Assembly: GCA_049323455.1 (NCBI GenBank)
Contig: JBMONF010000034.1
Location: 62,001 to 126,000 of the forward strand
Direction of reading: 5' to 3'
Source of the DNA: Hypericibacter sp049323455
GTDB taxonomy: Bacteria > Pseudomonadota > Alphaproteobacteria > Dongiales > Dongiaceae
Length of the DNA stretch: 64,000 nt
Part shown: positions 17,235-25,954 of the stretch, piece by piece
Layout of the letters: each line of letters begins with the position of its first letter
Position numbering within the stretch: the stretch's first letter is position 1
Position numbers and translations under genes: made by a program
The notes under the pieces: model-generated
Told to the model about the DNA's origin: nothing
What the model saw: the letters and a program-made list of their open reading frames with translations, nothing else
Database searches by the model: none

Positions 17235-18473
17235 TCAGGCGGTGGTCGTCAATCGGGGCTGGCCGGTCTGTTTTCGCAGACGGAATGCGAGCAAGGCCGA
17301 TAGCGCCAACGACAGCCCGATCCCGGCGACGCATGCGGGCCAGCCGAAGCGGCCATAGATCTGCCCGAGAACCGCGCTGCCGACGAGACCACCGCAGAAA
17401 TAGCAGGCGAGGTAGATGCCGCTGGCCGCGCCGCGGTCGGTGGTCGCGGCGCGTCCGACAAAGCCGGTCGTTGTCGCCTGTGCGAAGAAGGTGCCGACGG
17501 CAACCAACGCCATGCCGCCCAGGATCGCCGGCAAGCTTGGCAGGAGCAGCAAGGGGAGCCCGGCCGCTGCGACCGCCAGCGAGCCCCAGACGGTACGCCT
17601 CGTCCCGAACCGATGGGCCGCGCGGCCTGCGAGAGGCGTGGAAAGGATCGAGGGCAGGAAGACGAAATAGACGAAACCCAGTGCCATCGCGCCGACTGCG
17701 AGCGGCTCGCGCACGAGCACGAAATTCACATAAGTGAAGGTGCCGATGAAAGCGAAGAGGATGAAGAAGCCGATGCCGAAGCTCGCGCGCAGCGGCAGGT
17801 TGCGCAGATGCCCGGTCCAGGCGGCGAAGGGTGAACGTGCGGCGCTTCCGGTCGGTGCTGCCGGCGGCGTGCGCTCGAGGCTGACATAGACAAGGACAGC
17901 GCCTGCCAAGTTGAGCCCTGCGAAGACATAGAAGTTAGCGGTCAGGCCCAGATGGTCCGCAAGCGCCGCCGACATCAGGCGGCCGAACAGGTTGCTGGCG
18001 ACATTGCCTGTGATATAGGCGGCCGAAGCGCTGGCGGCGTCCTTGGCGCCGCACTGCTCGGCCAGATAAGCGAGCGTCAGAGTGAACGCCGACGACATGA
18101 GCAGCCCTTGCACGACACGAAGCGCCGCAAAGCTCGCCAGGTCAGGCGCCGCCGCAAGCAGCGCGGTCGGAATGGCGAGGAACGCCAGGCTCGCCACGAC
18201 GCCCCGTCGACGGTCGATGCGCCGGCTGACGAGCGCCACGGCCAAGCCGGCGATGGCCATGCCGATGGTGCTGGCATTGACCGCGAAGCCCATGGCGGCC
18301 GGTGTGACGCCGTAGGTCTTGACGAGAGTCGGCAAGATGGCTTGCGTTGCGAACAGATCGACGAGCGTCAAGAAGGCTGTCAACCCGATCACGACGGCGC
18401 GCAAGAACGCAGCCGCGACGCGATGGCCTGCCGGCGTCGACGACGCAGCTCGAGCGGAACTCGCGTTTTCCAT
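17235..18473 (-). CDS. MFS transporter (YnfM-like)
   Basis: A 412-residue inner-membrane transporter of the major facilitator superfamily with about 12 hydrophobic helices. The loop between helices 2 and 3 carries the MFS pattern LVSRRIDRRRGVV, and helix 4-5 has the RVVQGLLMSSAF motif. The N-terminus (LVDLFATQAILPTLVKTYGVTPAAMGFAVNASTIGMAIAG) resembles the YnfM/arabinose-efflux-like group. Substrate cannot be deduced. ATG 18473 is the first Met and is preceded by GGAC eight bases upstream. It follows the cupin gene on the same strand, separated by an inverted repeat. Confidence 0.85.
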   Translation of the reverse strand: MENASSARAASSTPAGHRVAAAFLRAVVIGLTAFLTLVDLFATQAILPTLVKTYGVTPAAMGFAVNASTIGMAIAGLAVALVSRRIDRRRGVVASLAFLAIPTALLAAAPDLASFAALRVVQGLLMSSAFTLTLAYLAEQCGAKDAASASAAYITGNVASNLFGRLMSAALADHLGLTANFYVFAGLNLAGAVLVYVSLERTPPAAPTGSAARSPFAAWTGHLRNLPLRASFGIGFFILFAFIGTFTYVNFVLVREPLAVGAMALGFVYFVFLPSILSTPLAGRAAHRFGTRRTVWGSLAVAAAGLPLLLLPSLPAILGGMALVAVGTFFAQATTTGFVGRAATTDRGAASGIYLACYFCGGLVGSAVLGQIYGRFGWPACVAGIGLSLALSALLAFRLRKQTGQPRLTTTA

Positions 18474-18508
18474 GAGCGAAGTCCCTTACGGCAACGGAGC
18501 GGCGAGAG

Positions 18509-18533
18509 TGTGACGCCCGCCCGGGGCGTCACA
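18509..18533 (-). terminator. Inverted repeat, candidate terminator of the cupin gene
   Basis: A perfect 10-base stem, TGTGACGCCC with GGGCGTCACA, surrounds a five-base loop. It is 30 bases past the cupin stop codon on the minus strand and before the MFS gene. No T-run follows, so intrinsic termination is only possible, not assured. Confidence 0.45.
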
Positions 18534-18563
18534 CGCCGGGAATGAGGGCGGTCGAATCCGCCC

Positions 18564-19064
18564 TCACATCATGTGCTCTTCCTTCTTATCGTGAAGGATG
18601 TCGGCCGAGATCAGCACGACGGCGTTGTTGCCGGTATTCTTCCACCAGTGCGACAGATCGGCGTCGCGCGACACCTCGCCGGCCTTGTGCAGGATCGGCG
18701 CGGCGCAGTTGCTGGCGTATTCCGTGATCTCGCCCTGCAGGATATAGATCAGCGCCGGCCGGTCCGCGTGGTCGTGCCACGGCACGACCCCGCCCGGCTG
18801 GATCTCGAGACGGCGAATGCGGAACAGGCGGTCATTCAGGGCCACCTTCTGTTCCGCGAGGTCGATCGACGCGAGGACCGTGTCGGCCACGCCGACTGGC
18901 TCCGTTGCGACCTGCTTCTGGCCCTGGCCGTCGGCAACAATCTTGTTGGCTGGGCACTCGCCCGCAAATGCCGCGACCGAGGCCACGGACGTCGCGCCCG
19001 CGACGAGGCCGGCGACGATCAGCCCACGCCAAAGAGCGCGGCTGCTCCTGTTGTTCGAAATCAT
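18564..19064 (-). CDS. Exported cupin-domain protein
   Basis: A 166-residue protein with a signal peptide (MISNNRSSRALWRGLIVAGLVAG..., cleavage near AFAGEC) and a single cupin domain. Cupin motif 1 is visible as VPWHDHADRPALIYILQGEITEY, with the His-x-His metal ligands. Motif 2 is weaker, around SHWWKNTGNNAVVLISADI. The C-terminus is unusually His/Met-rich (LHDKKEEHMM), which could bind metal. The start ATG 19064 follows a strong GGAAGGAG. The substrate is unknown; periplasmic cupins are often dioxygenases or metal-binding sensors. Confidence 0.8.
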   Translation of the reverse strand: MISNNRSSRALWRGLIVAGLVAGATSVASVAAFAGECPANKIVADGQGQKQVATEPVGVADTVLASIDLAEQKVALNDRLFRIRRLEIQPGGVVPWHDHADRPALIYILQGEITEYASNCAAPILHKAGEVSRDADLSHWWKNTGNNAVVLISADILHDKKEEHMM

Positions 19065-19258
19065 CTGTTGGCTCCTTCCCTCTGCCTGAGCTGCAGCCGG
19101 ATTGGCCACAGCAACGGGACCGAGGATCGCGGAGCGGCACCCTTTGCGGAAATGCCGGATGCTTCTGAATTCGATAGCGCGGGGTTATTGCTTCATCGCG
19201 CGGCTCGGGACGAGGCCCGCGCTCGTTCCGCTTCGACCTCAACGACCCCGCCCGACGC

Positions 19259-19918
19259 TTAGGCGACGCTGCGAAACACGGCCAGGTAATGGAGCAGCGC
19301 GGCTACGAGGACGAACAGGTGCCATATGGCGTTCTGGAAGGGCAGCCGCCGCAGCAGATGGAACAAGGTGCCGACCGAGTAGAGAATGCCGCCCGTGACG
19401 ATCAGGGCAAGGGTTGGCGCATCGAGGGCTGCGACCAGAGGCCTCAGCGGCAAGAGCACAATCCAGCCAAGCGCGAGATAGACCAGAACGAAGGCGCGCT
19501 CGAAACGCCCTGGGGCTGCCAGCTTGATCACGATGCCGATCAGTGCCACCGCCCATACCATGCTCGTGATCCCAACGGACCATGCGCCCGAGAGGAAGAG
19601 CGTCGTGAAGGGAGTATAGCTGCCGGCGATCATGAGAAAGATCGCGGCGTGGTCGAGACGGCGAAGCAGGTCTTTGCGGGCCGAGGGCGGCGCCAGATTA
19701 TAGGCTGCCGAACAGATCATCGTGGAGACGAGGCCGACCGCATAGATGGCAGCGACGATCAGCGTCTGCGCGTTGCCGATGGCCGCCACGTTGACGATAA
19801 GCGCGATGGCGCCGGCGACGCCGAGCGAGGTTCCGACGACGTGAATCCAGCGATCGGCCGCCAGCTCGTATCGGCTCGGACGTCGGGTATATATCGCGCG
19901 GCCCGGCTTATCGTTCAT
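19259..19918 (-). CDS. Hemolysin III / PAQR family membrane protein
   Basis: A 219-residue seven-helix membrane protein of the YqfA/hemolysin III (PAQR) family. Conserved features are DRWIHVVGT near the N-terminus, SAAYNLAPP, RLDHAAIFLMIAGSYTPF, and the C-terminal FQNAIWHLFVLVAALLHYLAVF with the metal-binding His residues. Despite the name, a lytic role is not established. Eukaryotic relatives are receptors or ceramidases, and bacterial members probably act in membrane lipid homeostasis. Length is normal. It is followed upstream by rhlE with a 71-base gap. Confidence 0.88.
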   Translation of the reverse strand: MNDKPGRAIYTRRPSRYELAADRWIHVVGTSLGVAGAIALIVNVAAIGNAQTLIVAAIYAVGLVSTMICSAAYNLAPPSARKDLLRRLDHAAIFLMIAGSYTPFTTLFLSGAWSVGITSMVWAVALIGIVIKLAAPGRFERAFVLVYLALGWIVLLPLRPLVAALDAPTLALIVTGGILYSVGTLFHLLRRLPFQNAIWHLFVLVAALLHYLAVFRSVA

Positions 19919-19989
19919 CGCTTAGCAGACAGGTGATGCCAGAACACGACGGTCCTGACACTCAGAATAACCCGTCCAGCGGCTTGCTG

Positions 19990-21405
19990 CTAATGCGAGC
20001 GTGGCAAAGCAGCGACGCGAGCGCCGTTCTTGGGGCCCCGCGAACGACGCCGGTCGCGCTTGCGCGAGTGCCGTGCCCCGTTGGCGTCGCCGTTTCCGCC
20101 TCGTGGACGACCTGGCCCCGGCGATGCGCTCATGAAAGCGACATCGGACAGGCCATTGCCGTCGCCCTCCAACGGACGCCGCCGATCGCGCCCAAGGCCG
20201 CCCGCCGGCTGCCCCGCTGACGGCTTGTGCGCCGCGCGGACCAGCGGCCCGCGAGCCACCTGCCCCGGCGCGCGCTCCGGCGAGCGCCGGTCGACCATCG
20301 GCAGCGTCTTGCGCGTCAACGCCTCAATATCGCGTAGCAGCCCCCGCTCCTCGCCGTCGCACAGCGAGATCGCGATGCCGTTGGCGCCGGCGCGGGCCGT
20401 GCGGCCGATCCGGTGAACATAGCTCTCTGGAACATTGGGCAGCTCGAAATTGACCACATGCGTCACGCCGTCGACATCGATGCCGCGCGCGGCGATGTCG
20501 GTGGCAACCAGCGCGCGGATCCGTCCGGCACGGAAGGCGGACAAGGCGCGCTCGCGCTGCGACTGGCTCTTGTTGCCGTGGATCGCCTGGCTCGCCACGC
20601 CCGCCCTCTCCAGATGCTCGGCCACCCGGTCGGCGCCGCGCTTCGTGCGGGTGAAGACGAGCGTGCGTGCCATGCTCGGGTCGGCGAAGAGCTCGACCAG
20701 CAGCGCGCGCTTGCGCGGGGCCTCCACGAGGATGACCTGCTGCCGCACGCGCTCGGCCGTGGTCGCCACCGGCGTGATCGAGACCTCGGCCGGATCGCTC
20801 AGAAGCTCGGCCGCGAGGTTGCGGATCTCCTTCGGCATGGTGGCCGAGAAGAACAGATTCTGGCGCCGGATCGGAAGCTTCGCCACGATCCGGCGGATCG
20901 GCTTCACGAAGCCCAGATCGAGCATCTGGTCCACTTCGTCGAGCACGAGGATTTCCGTCTCGTCGAACGAGATTTTGCGCTGGTCGAGATGGTCGATCAG
21001 GCGCCCGGGGGTCGCGACCAGGATGTCGAGGCCGCGCGCGAGAGCCTGGATCTGAGGCCCGTAAGAGACGCCGCCGAACACCGCGGCAACCTCGAGCCCG
21101 AGCCCGGCGCCGTAGGTGCGGAAGCTGTCGGCGATCTGGCCGGTGAGTTCGCGGGTCGGGCTCAAGACCAGGACGCGGCAGCGGTGAGGCTTGGCCGGCC
21201 GCTTGGCCGCCGCCAGGCGGTGCAGAATCGGCAGGGCGAACGCGGCGGTCTTGCCAGTGCCGGTCTGGGCGATGCCCAGAAGATCGCGGCCGGCGAGAAT
21301 GCTCGGGATGGCGCGGGCCTGGATGGGTGTCGGAGAGACATAGCCTTCGGTGGCCAGCGTCCGAAGGATCGGCGCGGCGAGGCCGAGGTTGGCAAAGTCG
21401 GTCAA
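19990..21405 (-). CDS. rhlE: DEAD-box RNA helicase, RhlE type (motif II reads DEVD)
   Basis: A 471-residue ATP-dependent RNA helicase. Motifs in order: F-A-N-L-G-L start, Q motif PTPIQARAIP, Walker A AQTGTGKT, PTRELTGQ, motif II VLDEVDQMLD, SAT in FFSATMP, the RGIDVDGVTHVVNFELP block and HRIGRTARAG. Motif II is DEVD rather than DEAD. The C-terminal 100 residues are basic and low complexity, normal for RhlE. The best start is TTG 21405 (L-T-D-F-A-N-L-G-L, matching the family start M-T-D-F) after AGAAAG. A TTG further upstream is open but not family-like. These proteins act in ribosome assembly and RNA decay, often in the cold. Confidence 0.9.
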   Translation of the reverse strand: MTDFANLGLAAPILRTLATEGYVSPTPIQARAIPSILAGRDLLGIAQTGTGKTAAFALPILHRLAAAKRPAKPHRCRVLVLSPTRELTGQIADSFRTYGAGLGLEVAAVFGGVSYGPQIQALARGLDILVATPGRLIDHLDQRKISFDETEILVLDEVDQMLDLGFVKPIRRIVAKLPIRRQNLFFSATMPKEIRNLAAELLSDPAEVSITPVATTAERVRQQVILVEAPRKRALLVELFADPSMARTLVFTRTKRGADRVAEHLERAGVASQAIHGNKSQSQRERALSAFRAGRIRALVATDIAARGIDVDGVTHVVNFELPNVPESYVHRIGRTARAGANGIAISLCDGEERGLLRDIEALTRKTLPMVDRRSPERAPGQVARGPLVRAAHKPSAGQPAGGLGRDRRRPLEGDGNGLSDVAFMSASPGPGRPRGGNGDANGARHSRKRDRRRSRGPKNGARVAALPRSH

Positions 21406-21927
21406 GGGAATGATCTTTCTATGTAGCCACGGCGGCGGCAACCGGCCTATCCGGCTTGCGCGCGGGATCGCGGGCGAGGAATGAAGACGCCCCGCGTGGC
21501 CTGGGCTATCGAGTGAAGAAGATCTCGGGAGCGCTCAACAGGAGGACGACCGGGGTCGTCCGTTCACGCGGCTGGAGCGCCGAGGTGCCGCGTCTCAATC
21601 GGCGGCGCGCGCAACATCCCCTTATCCGGCGCGCAAGTCAAGAAAATACGAAATGTCGATGGCAACACATCGTACCAGCAACAGCGGCGCACCACCGACG
21701 CGTCAGGAAGCCGACCACGCGTTACGGCCAGTTCAGCCGTCTGTCAGCTTCCTGAAAGCCCCAGCCGGTAAGGCCTTTACGGGCTGCTCCATCCAGCCGG
21801 CCGCGGTACGGAAATCGCCCAGAGCGACCGCGAACGCAATCCGGCACTGGTTGGAGCAGCAAACATCGATATCGACCCCCGCACGCCAGTGCGGCTCACG
21901 AACGATCTCAACTCTCATGAGGAACAA
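21406..21927. other. Gene-free divergent region between rhlE and the cupredoxin gene
   Basis: These 522 bases hold divergent promoters. Short frames exist on the plus strand, but none has a recognisable sequence or RBS. A long 5' leader on rhlE is possible, as cold-inducible helicase genes often have one, but I see no specific structure to support it. Confidence 0.4.
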
Positions 21928-22425
21928 ATGCGCAGTTGCAAGAATGGCTTCCTTCTCTCCTTCGCGGCTCTTGTCATGGTCATGGCGACGGCGAGCCCGT
22001 CCGAAGCCGCGAACTCCATCGTGAATGTTTCGCTCTGGGACAAAGGCGCGAGCGCGGATATGGCGACGGACCTCGGCATGGGCATGGGCACTCACGACAT
22101 GTCCAAGGCAACAATGGGCGTCAAGGTTTCCCCGGCCTCCGTCAAGGCGGGCGAAGTTACGTTCGAGGTGAAGAACAATTCGAAGGATACGGTCCACGAG
22201 ATGATCGTGGTTCCGATCGAAGACAAGAGCAAACCGCTGCCCTACATCGCCGCCGAGAATCGGGTGGATGAGGATGGCGCGGGGCATCTGGGGGAGGTGT
22301 CCGAACTCGATCCGGGCAAGTCCGGCGCGCTGCGGCTCAAGCTCAACCCGGGCAAATATGCGCTCTTCTGCAACGTCCCCGGCCATTTCATGAACGGCAT
22401 GTGGACGGTTCTGACGGTCAAGTAG
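21928..22425 (+). CDS. Exported cupredoxin (blue-copper-like) protein
   Basis: A 165-residue periplasmic protein with a signal peptide (residues 1-28, ending PSEAANS) and a plastocyanin/azurin-type fold. A full set of type 1 copper ligands is visible: His in TVHEMIVV, Cys and His in ALFCNVPGHF, and Met in MNGMW. The region before the domain is Met-rich (DLGMGMGTHDMSKATMG), which suggests extra copper binding or copper handling. The ATG at 21928 follows GAGGAA. It may carry electrons to a periplasmic reductase or buffer copper. Proximity to the nos operon is suggestive only, since 6 kb separates them. Confidence 0.85.
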   Translation: MRSCKNGFLLSFAALVMVMATASPSEAANSIVNVSLWDKGASADMATDLGMGMGTHDMSKATMGVKVSPASVKAGEVTFEVKNNSKDTVHEMIVVPIEDKSKPLPYIAAENRVDEDGAGHLGEVSELDPGKSGALRLKLNPGKYALFCNVPGHFMNGMWTVLTVK

Positions 22426-22588
22426 CGGCATGCCCGCGTCGCTGCTCGCAAGGCGGGGTTCGGCACTGGGAAGAAGCGGGCGCCCCCGCGTCCCGTTGCA
22501 AAAAATCCGATCCGAATTTCCGAGATAGGCAGGCCACACATTCAAACGGTCAGTAGCCGTCCACGCCGAAATTCCTTGAATTTTCGCG

Positions 22589-23353
22589 ATGGCACATCTC
22601 GGCCTGGCCGTTTCGGGGCCGCGTCGATTGGGAGAATCCCCCGCTTCTACCGTCGACGCGCGCCTCCGATCTATGGCAACTTTCCGCTCGATGGGGGATC
22701 GAATCGCCTTTGGCGTCCGGCTCGGGCTTAACCGCGAGCAGGCAGCCCGATTGGCACGGCTCAAAACGCCGGAGCGCATCCAGGACTTCGTGACGACCTT
22801 GCCCTCAAATCACGAGCAGACGGGCGATACCTGTCTCTCCGTTGTCCAGGTTCTTCGCCAGCGCCGCGCGCATTGCATCGAGGGAGCCTTCGTCGCGGCC
22901 TGTGCGCTATGGCTTGCGGGTACGCCGCCGCTGCTCATGGATTTCCATGCCGAGAATGACGATGACCATGTCGTCGCTCTGTTCCGACGCGGCCGTCATT
23001 GGGGCGCGATCTCGAAGAGCAATCACATATGGTTGCGCTGGCGCGATCCGATCTACCGTAGCCTGCGCGAGCTGGCAATGAGCTATTTCCATGAATATGT
23101 GAATGGGCCGTGCAAGACCCTGCGCGCCTATTCGGGAGCGTTCGATCTGAGGCGCATTGCGCCGGAACGCTGGATCACGAACAAGGAAAACTGCTGGGAC
23201 GTCGCCGAGGCGGTCGATCGCACCCGCCATTACCCGCTGATTTCTCCGGCCCAGGCGCGGCGCCTGCGCCCGCGCGACGCGCTGGAGCGACGCGCGGGCG
23301 GTATGCTCGAACATCCGCATCCGGCCCGCCGCGGCGGCAAGGATTGGAGCTAG
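22589..23353 (+). CDS. Conserved hypothetical protein with transglutaminase-like Cys-His pattern
   Basis: A protein of up to 254 residues without a named family that I can assign. The segment HCIEGAFVAACALWLAG (Cys96) followed by FHAENDDDHVVALF (His127) and WGAISKSNH looks like the Cys-His-Asp/Asn layout of the transglutaminase/NlpC-like fold, with Cys at a helix start and His on a strand. No signal peptide or membrane helix is seen. The start is uncertain: ATG 22589, 22673 and 22691 are all possible, and conservation-like sequence begins near residue 30. The C-terminal 40 residues are Arg-rich. Function unknown. Confidence 0.6.
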   Translation: MAHLGLAVSGPRRLGESPASTVDARLRSMATFRSMGDRIAFGVRLGLNREQAARLARLKTPERIQDFVTTLPSNHEQTGDTCLSVVQVLRQRRAHCIEGAFVAACALWLAGTPPLLMDFHAENDDDHVVALFRRGRHWGAISKSNHIWLRWRDPIYRSLRELAMSYFHEYVNGPCKTLRAYSGAFDLRRIAPERWITNKENCWDVAEAVDRTRHYPLISPAQARRLRPRDALERRAGGMLEHPHPARRGGKDWS

Positions 23354-23551
23354 CCGATCATCCGGCCTTCCGCGTACCCACTACCCGCATTTGTCCGCGC
23401 CATCTGCGCCAGATGTGACATTTCCGGGGCAGCCACGAAACGGTCATAATCGGCCACGATTCATCATGGCATGGTAGATCCGATGCGGACTCTGCGGGAG
23501 GTGCCCGGCGGCACCCGACCTGATGCGGGACCGATCAGAATGGAGAGAGCA

Positions 23552-23899
23552 ATGGGAATGCTGCGTTCGGGAGTTGGTGGGAATTCACGACTTCTGACGT
23601 CGAAACCGAGTCGGGTCGCGATCGCGCTCGCCGCTTTGGTGACCGTGCTGGCGCTCGCCCACCCCTCATGGGCCGACGATGACGACGACGGGTGGGGCCA
23701 TTGGCGCAAGCACCGCGGCAAAGTTTATTATTACGGCGGCTATCCGGCGTACGTCTACGCGCCGCCGCCGGCCTATGTCGTGGTGCCCCCACCGCCCCCG
23801 CCGGTGGTTTATGCGGCGCCGGCACCGGTCTATGTGGCGCCGGCACCGGTCTATGCCGAGCCGTCGATCAATCTGGTGTTTCCGATCAAGATCCATTGA
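23552..23899 (+). CDS. Secreted Pro/Tyr/Val-rich hypothetical protein
   Basis: A 115-residue protein with a signal peptide (LAALVTVLALAHPSWA), an acidic DDDDD patch just after cleavage, and then a low-complexity repeat region. The repeats combine tyrosine-rich YYYGGYPAYVY, a proline run (VVVPPPPPPVV) and two copies of APAPVYVAP-type units. The end is SINLVFPIKIH. Such composition is common in small alphaproteobacterial surface or periplasmic proteins of unknown role. ATG 23552 follows GGAGAGAG at a good distance; in-frame ATGs upstream at 23471 and 23540 lack this. A strong palindrome lies 100 bases downstream. Confidence 0.65.
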   Translation: MGMLRSGVGGNSRLLTSKPSRVAIALAALVTVLALAHPSWADDDDDGWGHWRKHRGKVYYYGGYPAYVYAPPPAYVVVPPPPPPVVYAAPAPVYVAPAPVYAEPSINLVFPIKIH

Positions 23900-24001
23900 G
23901 CGGGCTTCCCAACATGCTTGGGAATCGGCTTTTTTCGCGAGCTGCGGACCGCCGGTAAGGCATGCATCGAGCGCGGCAGCTCGGGTCCAGGACACAGGGA
24001 A

Positions 24002-24029
24002 AAGGCCGCGGCGACGTCGCCGCGGCCTT
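24002..24029 (+). terminator. Perfect 28-base palindrome, candidate bidirectional terminator
   Basis: AAGGCCGCGGCGAC pairs exactly with GTCGCCGCGGCCTT. On the plus strand cgtcttt follows, a weak T-rich tail. It lies between two convergent genes (ends 23899 and 24156), the expected place for a shared terminator. Confidence 0.65.
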
Positions 24030-24155
24030 CGTCTTTCGAGAGCCGTCTCAACCCAGGCCAGTTCGGTGATCAATCGGCCGGTGAGCGCCAGGGCGCGTTT
24101 TGCCTCCCGGCGGGCGACCGCAGCGCATCGCGACCAGACGCCGAGGCGCCTGCGT

Positions 24156-24800
24156 TCATTTTGGCGGCGGTGACGGCTGCAAGGCCGGTGCCGCGGCCTC
24201 GTCCGCAGATGGGTCGCCCGGTTCTTCCGGGATCAGATCGCTACTGGTCCAGCTCAGGAACAGAAGAACGACCCAATCCGTTTGATGCGAATATCCGTAT
24301 TGCGGCCCGGATGAATCCACAAGGCTTCCTTCGGCCGCGCCGTACCCGGTCGCCGCAAATTTCGCGACGCCTTTACGCTCTCTCATCTTGAACAGCGCGA
24401 TCTCGGGAAAGCTGAAGCTTCCGGCGAGAGGGATCGGAATGTTCATTTGCGGGATGCCGATGAGCAGCTGTTTCTCGTCGACGGACAGCGCACCGGCGCG
24501 AATCTCGACCACCGTATCGGCATTTCCTCGATCGGCCACCAGCTTTACGCCGGTCCTGAGCAGATGATCTCGGATGGCGCCGATGGCATATTTGCTGTCG
24601 ATGCCCTCGAAGTTGGTGGCATCGACGAAGACGCGCGCGCCTGAGGGGACATGCAAGGCCAACCGCTCCGCCGCACGGTCGGCCGCAGTAGAAATCAGCA
24701 ACTGCTCGGTTGCCGTTCGCTGCGGGCTCGTTTCGCGGACGGTCGTACAGCCGCTGACGACAAGAGCAACCGCGATGGCGATGAGAGCGATACGAAACAT
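24156..24800 (-). CDS. Lipoprotein, DUF6655-like
   Basis: A 214-residue predicted lipoprotein. The signal peptide MFRIALIAIAVALVVSGC ends in a lipobox with Cys18. The next stretch, TTVRETSPQRTATEQLLIS, is characteristic of a family of bacterial lipoproteins that I associate with DUF6655. Later segments include VFVDATNFEGIDSKYAIGAI and TVVEIRAGALSVDEKQLLIGIPQ. The C-terminal 25 residues are acidic and proline-rich. The ATG at 24800 follows GGAGG. Function is not known. The family assignment is from memory and moderate. Confidence 0.7.
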   Translation of the reverse strand: MFRIALIAIAVALVVSGCTTVRETSPQRTATEQLLISTAADRAAERLALHVPSGARVFVDATNFEGIDSKYAIGAIRDHLLRTGVKLVADRGNADTVVEIRAGALSVDEKQLLIGIPQMNIPIPLAGSFSFPEIALFKMRERKGVAKFAATGYGAAEGSLVDSSGPQYGYSHQTDWVVLLFLSWTSSDLIPEEPGDPSADEAAAPALQPSPPPK

Positions 24801-25008
24801 CGGTCCTCCGCGCATGGGTGATGGTCCGTTTTCCGTGGCGGGGGCCGGAAGGGGTAAAGCTGTGACACCCAGCGCCGTAGCGTTCTCGAGCGAATCCGCC
24901 GCCTTCGCCGCGACGGGTGCACGCGCTCGATCGTCAAGAGCAGGCGCAGGAGCGGTCGTGCAACCGACCTCGCCCAGGCCATCGACAGGCAGGGCAGACA
25001 ACGTCCGA

Positions 25009-25042
25009 CCGCTCGGCCACCCCTTCGGTGGTGGCCGAGCGG
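25009..25042 (-). terminator. Hairpin downstream of the small 67-residue gene
   Basis: A perfect 13-base stem, CCGCTCGGCCACC with GGTGGCCGAGCGG, closes an 8-base loop. It begins 12 bases after the stop codon of the minus-strand small gene. There is no T-run, so it may stabilise the mRNA end or act as a Rho-linked terminator. Confidence 0.55.
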
Positions 25043-25053
25043 CGAGGCGCTCG

Positions 25054-25257
25054 TTATCGACGTCGGAGATCCGCCGCGAACTCGGCCTCGAGCGCCTTTT
25101 CGAGATTCAACAGATCGTCGGGCACCGGCAAGCCGGTCGCGCGCCACTCGTTCAGCTTCTCGTGCAATTGCAAGTAAAGCTCGTGCCTGTCCTCGGGCCG
25201 GTTTTCCATTTCTTCAAGCAGGTTCGAAATCTGCGCCTTGATGGCTTCGAAGGCCAT
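25054..25257 (-). CDS. Small conserved hypothetical protein, 67 residues
   Basis: A short, charged, probably all-helical cytosolic protein: MAFEAIKAQISNLLEEMENR, then ELYLQLHEKLNEWRATGLPVP and LLNLEKALEAEFAADLRRR. A good RBS (GGAAG, nine bases before ATG 25257), a helix-like hydrophobic pattern and a hairpin just past the stop support a real gene. No function can be given. It does not look like a toxin or antitoxin I know, and no partner gene is adjacent. Confidence 0.7.
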   Translation of the reverse strand: MAFEAIKAQISNLLEEMENRPEDRHELYLQLHEKLNEWRATGLPVPDDLLNLEKALEAEFAADLRRR

Positions 25258-25555
25258 GGGCCCTTCCTCTTCCGGCTAAGGTGGCACTCCGAGATCGGCA
25301 ACCGGCCGCCAAAGGAGTCTACAAGCTAACCGCCCGACATGCCATAGGAGGTCGCCGTCTCGAATGCGGCGTCTTGCGGCGACCCGGTGCAGAAGCGGCC
25401 CGCAAACTTCCATGAACACAGATTGGTGACCGTTCTCGGCGGTAAGACAGGAGCGCCCGAATCCGCCTAGAATAAGTCGTCGCTGCAGCCGGATCGGGAC
25501 GAGCCGCCAGGCGGGCCGCTCATTCCCGGTCGCGGCACCTTCCATGGCAGGCACC

Positions 25556-25768
25556 ATGCCTTATCGAACGAACGACGATCTGCCGCCCTCGGTGAAGCGG
25601 CACCTGCCGCAGCACGCACAGGACATTTACCGGGAAGCCTTCAACAGCGCCTGGCTGCAGTATGAAAATGACACACGGCGCGAGGAAATTTCCCATCGCG
25701 TCGCCTGGGCCGCCGTGAAGAAGCTCTATGCCAAGGTCGGCGGGAAATGGGTGCCGAAAACACCCTGA
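25556..25768 (+). CDS. ChaB family protein
   Basis: A 70-residue protein that closely follows the ChaB family pattern: MPYRTNDDLPPSVKRHLPQHAQDIYREAFNSAW and then RREEISHRVAWAAVKKLYAK. ChaB was linked to cation transport regulation in E. coli, but its biochemical role is unclear. ATG 25556 gives the usual family N-terminus (M-P-Y). An in-frame ATG 12 bases upstream is also possible. The gene stands alone ahead of a DUF3775 gene on the same strand. Confidence 0.9.
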   Translation: MPYRTNDDLPPSVKRHLPQHAQDIYREAFNSAWLQYENDTRREEISHRVAWAAVKKLYAKVGGKWVPKTP

Positions 25769-25954
25769 TAATTCCCCTTTGCGATGCGCCGGCGCGGGCT
25801 ACCGCTGATCGATGCGCCATTCGGTCCCGGTGCGAGATTTTCGCCTCGTGCGGATCGGGGATTCCGGCGTCGTCGCGGTTTGATGCAGGTCAACGCACGG
25901 GGCCTCAAGGAACAGGATTATGAAATCGAATTCATCTGCGAAAGGACGCTGACC

